A program made the position numbers and the translations under genes. 64,000 nt of DNA, from NCBI RefSeq assembly GCF_902168135.1, contig NZ_CABHOL010000050.1, positions 29,529 to 93,528 on the forward strand. Reading direction: 5' to 3'. Shown here piece after piece: positions 57,874-64,000 of this stretch. This DNA comes from an uncultured Fluviicola sp. Lineage in GTDB: Bacteria; Bacteroidota; Bacteroidia; Flavobacteriales_D; Crocinitomicaceae. Within the stretch, counting starts at the first letter, position 1; each line of letters begins with the position of its first letter. The notes under the pieces are model-generated. The model ran no database searches. It was not told where the DNA came from and saw nothing but the letters and a program-made list of their open reading frames with translations.

Positions 57874-60504
57874 ATGGAAATTAAAAACATACAGGTAATG
57901 CGCGGGCCGAATTATTGGTCGAATTACAGGCAGAAACTGATCGTAATGAAATTGGACCTGGGAAAGTACGAAGAACTTCCAACCAATAAAATCCCGAAAT
58001 TCTACGAACGCATCATGAAAGCATTACCGTCCTTATACGAACATCGCTGTTCAGAAGGGAAAGCAGGAGGGCTTTGCGAAAGAATGAAAGAAGGTACCTG
58101 GCTTGGGCATGTCATTGAACATGTGGCCCTGGAATTCCAGGTGCTTGCCGGAATGGATTGTGGTTACGGCAGAACGAGATCTGCCGGAGAATATGGTGTA
58201 TACAAAGTTGTTTTCTCCTATTTATCGGAAGAAGCAGGTATTTATGCCGGGAAAGCGGCAGTGGAATTTGTAAAAGCTGTTGCGGAAAAGAACAATTTTG
58301 ATGTTAAAAATGTCATCGAAACGCTGAAGGAGATTTGGACAGATGAAATGCCCGGCCCAAGTACTCAAACAATTCTCGATGAGGCAGTCCGCAGGAATAT
58401 TCCCGTAACACGGATGGATTGTCATTCTCTATATATGCTTGGGTACGGGCGAAATCAACAGCTGTTCCGCGCTACAGTGATGGGAACCACCAATAACCTG
58501 GCAGTAGAATCCGCAGCGTGTAAATGGTTCACGAAAGAAGTGCTTGGAAAAGCCGGGATCTCTGTTCCCAAAGGCATCACCGTTTATACGAAACCCGAAT
58601 TGGAAGAAGCCATTGAGGAGATTCCTTTTCCGTGGGTTATTAAACCCATTGATGGAAATCATGGACGGGGAATTACCGCTAATATACGTAACAAAGAAGT
58701 GGCGTTGAAAGCTGCAAAGCAGGCTTGGAAAATATCCGACAAGATTATAATCGAAGAATTTATTGAAGGTTTTGATTACCGTTTTTTGGTTATCAATTAC
58801 AAATTGATCGCAGTTGCAAAAAGAACGCCTGCTTGTGTCAGAGGTGACGGGCAGTTGACTATCCGCCAGCTCATTGCTAAAGAGAACGAAAATCCGGATC
58901 GCGGGCTGGGACATGAAAAAGTCCTTACGAAGATAAAAATAGATTACCATACCAAAGCACTGTTGAAAGAAGCCGGATTGAGCCTGGATGATGTGCTTCC
59001 TCTGGGAATGGAGATTATGCTCAAGAAAACAGCCAATCTTTCAACAGGAGGAACATCAACCGATGTAACGGACAGTGTTCACCCGTTCAATATATTCCTT
59101 GCAGAACGCATTGCACGACTCTTCCAGCTGGATGTTTGCGGAATTGATATCATGGCAAAAGATGTGTCGGAGCCGATTCGAAAAGGAAACGGTGCAGTGA
59201 TTGAAGTAAATGCAGGTCCCGGTTTCCGCATGCATACACATCCTTCCAACGGAACGGCCCGCGACGTGGCGAAACCCGTTTTGGATATGCTTTTCCCGGA
59301 AAATTCGAATGGTAAGATCCCGATTATTGCTATCACCGGTACAAACGGTAAAACAACGACCACTCGCCTGATTGCTCACATGGCACAAAAAGCAGGAAAA
59401 AGTGTTGGGTATACCACAACGGAAGGAATTTATATCAATGGACATACCATTCGGGAAGGAGATTGCAGCGGTCCGCAAAGTGCACGAACTATTTTGGCGG
59501 ATCCGATGGTTGATTTTGCGGTACTGGAATGTGCGCGGGGAGGAATTCTTCGTTCCGGGTTAGCTTTCGATGAATGTGATGTGAGCATCGTTACGAATGT
59601 TACGGAAGACCATTTGGGAATTGATGATATCCATACCCTGGAAGATTACGCACAGGTAAAAGAAGTCGTTGCCAGGAGCACAGCTGATAAAGGTTATTCT
59701 ATCTTAAATGCGGATGATGACCTGGTTTATGAAATGCGTCATGCTGTTTCTTCCACGGTGGTACTTTTTAGCATGGAGCAGGAAAATGAACGGATTACGG
59801 AGCACTGTGCAAAAGGTGGCATATCCGTATTCGTGCAGGATGGATATTTTGTCGTACAAAAAGGGGAGACGGTGATCCGGATCCTGGCTGTGACCCGCAC
59901 TCCGGTTACTTTGGGTGGGAAAGCAGCATTCATGGTAGCAAATGTTTTACCTTCAATCGCTGCGGCCATAGTTTCAGGATTTACAATCGAAGATATCCGG
60001 ATAGCACTTACTTCGTTCATTCCTTCTCCGGAATTGACACCCGGAAGAATGAATCTTTTTGAATTTGCTCACTGCCAATTGATGCTCGATTATGCACATA
60101 ACGCTTCGGGCTTTGATGCCATTCAGAAATATATGGCCCAGGTGGATGCATCTTCCAAGATTTGTATCATTGGGGCAACCGGTGACCGGAGAGAGGAAGA
60201 TATCCGCAACCTGGGGAAATATGCAGCGTCCATTTTTAATGAGATCATTATCAGGCACGATAAAGACGGGAGAGGCAGAACAAACGAAGAACTGACCGGT
60301 TTGGTAATGGAAGGAATTCATTCTGTTAATGCTAATCCGAGAGTCGAGGTTATTTCCGATGAAGCTGCGGCAATTGAATTTGCAGTTACCAATGCACCGC
60401 AGGAAGCCTTCATATTTGTATGTGCAGACCATGTAAAGCATTCGATCGAGCTGGTGCGCCGACTACAGGAAAAACTGCTTTACTCAATGTCTAAAGTTTC
60501 TTAA
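57874..60504 (+). CDS. cphA: Cyanophycin synthetase
   Basis: The 876-residue length is normal. It polymerises Asp and Arg into cyanophycin (multi-L-arginyl-poly-L-aspartate) without a ribosome. The N-terminal CphA domain (1-160) includes EGTWLGHVIEHVALEFQ. The ATP-grasp domain (about 200-480) includes WVIKPIDGNHGRGI, DYRFLVINYKLIAVAKR and GAVIEVNAGPGFRMH. The Mur-ligase-like domain begins at GTNGKTTTTRLIAH (about 488), with NVTEDHLGIDDI and MLDYAHNASGF. The mononucleotide loops of both ATP sites are intact. The second cyanophycinase and the isoaspartyl peptidase follow directly. Confidence 0.97.
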   Translation: MEIKNIQVMRGPNYWSNYRQKLIVMKLDLGKYEELPTNKIPKFYERIMKALPSLYEHRCSEGKAGGLCERMKEGTWLGHVIEHVALEFQVLAGMDCGYGRTRSAGEYGVYKVVFSYLSEEAGIYAGKAAVEFVKAVAEKNNFDVKNVIETLKEIWTDEMPGPSTQTILDEAVRRNIPVTRMDCHSLYMLGYGRNQQLFRATVMGTTNNLAVESAACKWFTKEVLGKAGISVPKGITVYTKPELEEAIEEIPFPWVIKPIDGNHGRGITANIRNKEVALKAAKQAWKISDKIIIEEFIEGFDYRFLVINYKLIAVAKRTPACVRGDGQLTIRQLIAKENENPDRGLGHEKVLTKIKIDYHTKALLKEAGLSLDDVLPLGMEIMLKKTANLSTGGTSTDVTDSVHPFNIFLAERIARLFQLDVCGIDIMAKDVSEPIRKGNGAVIEVNAGPGFRMHTHPSNGTARDVAKPVLDMLFPENSNGKIPIIAITGTNGKTTTTRLIAHMAQKAGKSVGYTTTEGIYINGHTIREGDCSGPQSARTILADPMVDFAVLECARGGILRSGLAFDECDVSIVTNVTEDHLGIDDIHTLEDYAQVKEVVARSTADKGYSILNADDDLVYEMRHAVSSTVVLFSMEQENERITEHCAKGGISVFVQDGYFVVQKGETVIRILAVTRTPVTLGGKAAFMVANVLPSIAAAIVSGFTIEDIRIALTSFIPSPELTPGRMNLFEFAHCQLMLDYAHNASGFDAIQKYMAQVDASSKICIIGATGDRREEDIRNLGKYAASIFNEIIIRHDKDGRGRTNEELTGLVMEGIHSVNANPRVEVISDEAAAIEFAVTNAPQEAFIFVCADHVKHSIELVRRLQEKLLYSMSKVS

Positions 60505-60519
60505 TTAAAAACACTCCGC

Positions 60520-61386
60520 ATGGTACCCAAAGGCAGACTTTTACTAATCGGCGGGGCCGAAGATAAAGGTGAGAACCAGGTCCCGATAGCTGCACATAAC
60601 AAACAGTTTGTGCACCTTGAAATATTGAAAGAACTGGTTTCTGAAAATTCCCTGGATGATCGGATCGAAGTGATCACAACAGCTACCGGATTTCCCCTTG
60701 AGATCCGGGCAAGCTACGAAAAAGCCTTCGGTAAGGTCGGTTATACGAATGTTGGTTTTCTGGATATTCACAGCATTGCAGATACCAAGAATTCGGAATA
60801 CCTGGACCGGGTGAACAAAGCAGATACGATTATGTTTTGCGGCGGAGATCAGTTCAAGATCGCTACAATCATCGGAGGTTCCCCCATATCGGATGCTATT
60901 TATAAACGCTACAAGACCGATTCTAATTTTACAGTTGCAGGAACAAGTGCCGGGGCAATGGTCATGTCGAAATTGATGATCCAAAGCGGTGGTACGAATG
61001 AAGCATTGATTGATTATGATTTGCGTATTAGCTCCGGTTTAGGTCTGATCGAAGATTGTATCATAGACACGCATTTTATACGGAGAGGGCGTTTCGGAAG
61101 ACTGGCCCATGCTGTTATTTCCAATTCGAACCAGCTTGGGGTCGGATTGGGAGAAGATACGGCTTTACTGATACGGAAAGGACGTAAAGCGCAATGCCTG
61201 GGTTCAGGAATGGTAGTTATCATCGATGCACGTCATATTGAACAGACCAATGTGAGTGATGTGGAAAAAGGTGATCCTATCTATGTAGACAACCTGAGAG
61301 TGCATCTGCTTGTCAGGAATTGCGAGTTCAACATCCACACCTGCAAATTAAGTTATTCACACATAAAATCGACAGAAGATGAATAA
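60520..61386 (+). CDS. cphB: Cyanophycinase 2 (peptidase S51)
   Basis: The 288-residue protein has PKGRLLLIGGAEDKGE, FCGGDQFKIATIIGGSP, GTSAGAMVMS with nucleophile Ser143, IDTHFIRRGRFGRLAHAV and GLGEDTALL. It is paralogous to the gene at 55234 (the same motif order, nearly the same length). It starts 15 bases after cphA and overlaps the next gene by eight bases, so this copy is the operon-bound one. It releases beta-Asp-Arg dipeptides. Confidence 0.94.
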   Translation: MVPKGRLLLIGGAEDKGENQVPIAAHNKQFVHLEILKELVSENSLDDRIEVITTATGFPLEIRASYEKAFGKVGYTNVGFLDIHSIADTKNSEYLDRVNKADTIMFCGGDQFKIATIIGGSPISDAIYKRYKTDSNFTVAGTSAGAMVMSKLMIQSGGTNEALIDYDLRISSGLGLIEDCIIDTHFIRRGRFGRLAHAVISNSNQLGVGLGEDTALLIRKGRKAQCLGSGMVVIIDARHIEQTNVSDVEKGDPIYVDNLRVHLLVRNCEFNIHTCKLSYSHIKSTEDE

Positions 61387-62287
61387 AATTGCAATTGCTA
61401 TACATGGCGGTGCCGGACAAAACAGTGAGTTCATAGAAGCCAATTACGACGCTTACCTGGAAGGATTAAAAGCAGCCTTAGAACAAGGGTACGCATTATT
61501 ACAAAAGGGTTCTTCCGCACTGGATGTGGTAGAAGCCACCGTAAGAATTCTGGAAGATAACCCGCTGTTTAATGCCGGGAAAGGTTCCGCTTTGAATTCC
61601 AATGGCAAGGTTGAAATGGATGCCGCAATTATGGATGGAAAATCACATGCCGCTGGAGCAGTCTCCATGGTTACACAAGTGAAAAACCCAATTTCACTGG
61701 CTAGAAAGGTTATGAGTAATACCAAACATGTGCATATCGCAGGATATGGTGCATTGGAACTCGCCAAGTTGAATCAGTTGGAGTTAATGCCTGAAGATTA
61801 TTTCATCGTAGAAAGGCAGATCAACGATTTGAAGGAAGAGAAAAGTTATGGTCACGGAACAGTTGGCTGTGTCGCATTGGATGCTTCGGGTCACCTGGCT
61901 TCAGCTACTTCTACCGGAGGTATTTCGAATAGTTTGCCTGGAAGAGTTGGAGATAGCTGTATGATCGGGGCGGGTTGTTATGCGAATACTCAATGTGCAT
62001 CATCTTGTACCGGTGATGGTGAGCTGATCATTATCAATGTGATTGCACATAGAGTGGCTTTGCTGATGGAATTGAAAGGAATGCCCCTGCAGGCTGCATG
62101 TGATAATGTGATCCGGAACATCGATAATCCGATCAACGGCGATGTTGGAATGATCAGCGTGGATGTGGACGGAAACATTGGTTTTTCATTCAACTGCGAC
62201 CGCATGCACCGCGCGGGAATAGATCATTCCGGGAATATGGTGGTAGACATTTACGAAAAAGGAAGTATGCTTAGACCAGATAAATAA
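61379..62287 (+). CDS. iaaA: Isoaspartyl peptidase / plant-type L-asparaginase
   Basis: The 302-residue Ntn-hydrolase is cleaved autocatalytically before Thr161 (GHGTVGCVALD). IAIHGGAGQNSE at the start, NAGKGSALNSNG, EMDAAIMDG, the threonine TSTGG, and RVGDSCMIGAGCYAN are typical. It hydrolyses beta-aspartyl dipeptides. In this operon it would split the beta-Asp-Arg released by cyanophycinase into free Asp and Arg. The eight-base overlap with the upstream cyanophycinase gene implies coupled translation. Confidence 0.95.
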   Translation: MNKIAIAIHGGAGQNSEFIEANYDAYLEGLKAALEQGYALLQKGSSALDVVEATVRILEDNPLFNAGKGSALNSNGKVEMDAAIMDGKSHAAGAVSMVTQVKNPISLARKVMSNTKHVHIAGYGALELAKLNQLELMPEDYFIVERQINDLKEEKSYGHGTVGCVALDASGHLASATSTGGISNSLPGRVGDSCMIGAGCYANTQCASSCTGDGELIIINVIAHRVALLMELKGMPLQAACDNVIRNIDNPINGDVGMISVDVDGNIGFSFNCDRMHRAGIDHSGNMVVDIYEKGSMLRPDK

Positions 62288-62401
62288 TTTAAAATGGAAA
62301 ATTGTGGAATTAAAAAGTACTCGAACTTTAAGCAGCTTTCTGTTTTCTTGAACATAAGAATAAAGAGGTCTAATCCCCTTTTCAATTATCCATTTTAAAT
62401 T
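62286..62401. repeat. Short element with terminal inverted repeats between iaaA and ku
   Basis: AATTTAAAATGGAAAATTG (62286-62304) and CAATTATCCATTTTAAATT (62383-62401) are inverted copies with one mismatch over 19 bases. The left arm overlaps the iaaA stop and the right arm ends seven bases before the ku ATG. No coding capacity. Confidence 0.55.
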
Positions 62402-62408
62402 TTGAATT

Positions 62409-63188
62409 ATGAAAGCAATCTGGAAAGGTGCAATTAGTTTCGGACTGGTCAATATTCCTGTCAAACTATACAGTGCAACACAGCAGAGCTCGTTAGACCT
62501 GGATATGGTCGATCCGCGGGATATGAGCCACATTAAATTCAAACGGATAAATGAAAATACAGGGAAAGAAGTAGCCTGGGAGCATATTGCAAAAGCTTAC
62601 AAGCTGAAAGAGCACTATATTTTGCTGGATCCCGAGGATTTTGAAGCTGCGGCACCGGAGAAAAGTAAGATCATCCAGGTAGACCATTTCGTGGATGAAA
62701 AAGATATTGATACCATTTTCTTTGAGAATTCCTATTATGTGGAGCCAGAAAAGTCCGGTGTAAAGGCATACGCTTTGATGCGGGAGGCGCTGGCAAAATC
62801 GAAAAAGGTCGGTATTGCCCAATTTGTACTTCGTACGGCTGAAACGCTCACAGTATTGAAACCAAGAGGAAATGTACTGGTCTTGAGTAAGATCCGTTTT
62901 TCCCAGGAAATCCGTGATACAGATGAGCTGAAACTGCCTTCCGCTTCCGAAGTGAAACCTGCGGAACTGAAAATGGCAATGGCACTGATTAAACAATACA
63001 CAACACCTTTCAATATTGATAAGTTTAAAGACGAGTATGCCGCGGCTTTATTGAAGATTATCAAAGCAAAGGCAAAAGGTAAAAAATCGAAAGTACCGAA
63101 ACTGAAAGTGGTCCACAGCAAGTCGAAAGATTTGATGGAACAGCTCAAGGCCAGTTTAGAGAAAAGTAAATCATCCAAAGCATCCTGA
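62409..63188 (+). CDS. ku: Ku protein of bacterial non-homologous end joining
   Basis: The 259-residue Ku homodimer subunit binds DNA ends. AIWKGAISFGLVNIPVKLYSAT is the conserved N-terminus. HIKFKRINENTGKEV, the bridge segment VDHFVDEKDIDTIFFENSYYVEP and GIAQFVLRTAETLTVLKPRG follow. A basic tail rich in Lys (KAKAKGKKSKVPKLKVVHSKSK) ends it, as in other bacterial Ku proteins that recruit LigD. The ligD ATG is two bases downstream. Confidence 0.96.
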   Translation: MKAIWKGAISFGLVNIPVKLYSATQQSSLDLDMVDPRDMSHIKFKRINENTGKEVAWEHIAKAYKLKEHYILLDPEDFEAAAPEKSKIIQVDHFVDEKDIDTIFFENSYYVEPEKSGVKAYALMREALAKSKKVGIAQFVLRTAETLTVLKPRGNVLVLSKIRFSQEIRDTDELKLPSASEVKPAELKMAMALIKQYTTPFNIDKFKDEYAAALLKIIKAKAKGKKSKVPKLKVVHSKSKDLMEQLKASLEKSKSSKAS

Positions 63189-63190
63189 TT

Positions 63191-64000
63191 ATGGCACTCA
63201 ATCTCTATCGGAAAAAAAGAAATTTCGGGGAAACTCCCGAACCATCGGGCAAGAAAGAAAAAGCTTCGAAAAAACTGACTTTTGTGGTCCAGCGCCACGA
63301 CGCTTCTCATCTGCATTACGATTTCCGGCTGGAGATGGATGGCGTTCTGAAAAGCTGGGCAGTTCCGAAAGGCCCGTCGATGAAAGCCGGAGAACGCAGG
63401 CTGGCTGTCCACGTGGAAGATCATCCGCTGGCTTACGGTAAATTTTACGGGGAAATCCCGAAAGGGAATTACGGTGCCGGGATTGTGGAAATTTGGGATA
63501 ACGGGACTTATATTCCATTGGAACCGGATGCTTCCAAATCTGCTGAAAAGCTGTTATTGTATCAATATCATAAAGGAGATCTGAAATTCATCCTGAAAGG
63601 AAAACACCTGAAAGGAGCATTTGCTTTGGTGCGGATGAATGACGGCACGGATAAGAACTGGCTGCTGATCAAGAAATCGGACGACCACGCTGTAAAAAGC
63701 TACAACATTGCTTCGATCGATCCGGTGAAACCGTTTGCGAAAAAGAAAACACCAAAAAGAAAACCGGAGAAAAAAGAGCCGAAAGTTTCTGCAGATCTCG
63801 AAACGGATGCTGAGCCCGAACTTCCTAAAACCCCCATTGAAGAAGCCTGGAAAAAGTTGAAAAAACCTATGCTGGCAACCCTTTCTTCGTCGCACGAAGA
63901 TAACCCGGATTGGATGTATGAGCCGAAATACGACGGTTACCGTGCAGTAACAAAAATCAGTAATGGAAAAGTGGAAATCGTTTCCCGGAACGGAAATCCG
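63191..64000 (+). CDS. ligD: ATP-dependent DNA ligase D, 5' part (runs off window)
   Basis: The frame is open from the ATG at 63191 to the right edge (270 residues). An N-terminal phosphoesterase domain (about 1-160) is shown by VVQRHDASHLHYDFRLEMDG and SWAVPKGPS, YGKFYGEIPKGNYGAG and DKNWLLIKK. After a Lys/Pro-rich linker the ligase domain begins: PMLATLSS and YEPKYDGYRA with the adenylation Lys246 of KxDG. Domain order is PE-LIG; whether a primase/polymerase domain follows is outside the window. It acts with Ku in end joining. Confidence 0.96.
   Translation, partial: MALNLYRKKRNFGETPEPSGKKEKASKKLTFVVQRHDASHLHYDFRLEMDGVLKSWAVPKGPSMKAGERRLAVHVEDHPLAYGKFYGEIPKGNYGAGIVEIWDNGTYIPLEPDASKSAEKLLLYQYHKGDLKFILKGKHLKGAFALVRMNDGTDKNWLLIKKSDDHAVKSYNIASIDPVKPFAKKKTPKRKPEKKEPKVSADLETDAEPELPKTPIEEAWKKLKKPMLATLSSSHEDNPDWMYEPKYDGYRAVTKISNGKVEIVSRNGNP

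Noticed and set aside
1..64000. CRISPR array
   Set aside because: No series of short direct repeats with even spacers was found; the repeats present are few, degenerate and far apart.

Overview
The window looks like chromosome from a Bacteroidota of the Flavobacteriales, plausibly the Crocinitomicaceae/Fluviicola side. The grounds are secreted proteins with type IX secretion (T9SS) C-terminal tails, promoters of the Bacteroidetes form TTG-N19-TAnnTTTG, AT-rich intergenic DNA, a mevalonate rather than MEP isoprenoid route, and families common in this phylum. The assignment to order and family is inference.

Layout. 0-13 kb is mostly housekeeping: a secreted FG-GAP protein, dusB, recG, a DsbD-type reductase with a free-standing DsbD-alpha domain, tilS, pabB and an acyltransferase. 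At 13.2-13.65 kb lie tRNA-Ser(GCT), tRNA-Pro(TGG) and tRNA-Arg(TCT). Directly behind tRNA-Arg, at 13.65-18.3 kb, is an accessory block of three AT-rich genes: a PD-(D/E)XK-like protein inside an integron-cassette-like unit, a SIR2-domain protein, and a pentapeptide-like membrane protein. Related leader repeats precede the genes and degenerate tRNA-3'-like repeats follow them. A DUF1328 microprotein follows, then an unusual trio at 18.9-24.7 kb (trypsin-like protease, 875-residue exported protein, beta-propeller protein) and an exported Ntn-hydrolase.

26.6-37.5 kb is a nine-gene minus-strand operon running from HMG-CoA to a cyclised triterpenoid: squalene synthase, squalene monooxygenase, type 2 IPP isomerase, HMG-CoA reductase, a GHMP kinase (probably phosphomevalonate kinase), mevalonate diphosphate decarboxylase, mevalonate kinase, prenyl diphosphate synthase and an oxidosqualene cyclase with the DCTSE motif. 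This is a compact bacterial sterol pathway. Cyclase residues Y409, H475 and V479 favour lanosterol, with cycloartenol less likely.

37.7-54 kb holds small metabolic and regulatory genes: NUDIX, DUF1801, esterase, HxlR, HD hydrolase, a small KxDG RNA-ligase-like protein, aldo/keto reductase, AraC, flavin disulfide oxidoreductase, acyl-CoA dehydrogenase, VOC proteins and a WYL regulator. 54-62.3 kb has an MscS channel and a cyanophycin locus: two cyanophycinases, cyanophycin synthetase and isoaspartyl peptidase, with two ferritin-like stress proteins on the other strand. The window ends in Ku and the 5' part of LigD, an NHEJ pair. No transposase, integrase, CRISPR array, rRNA or phage structural gene was recognised.
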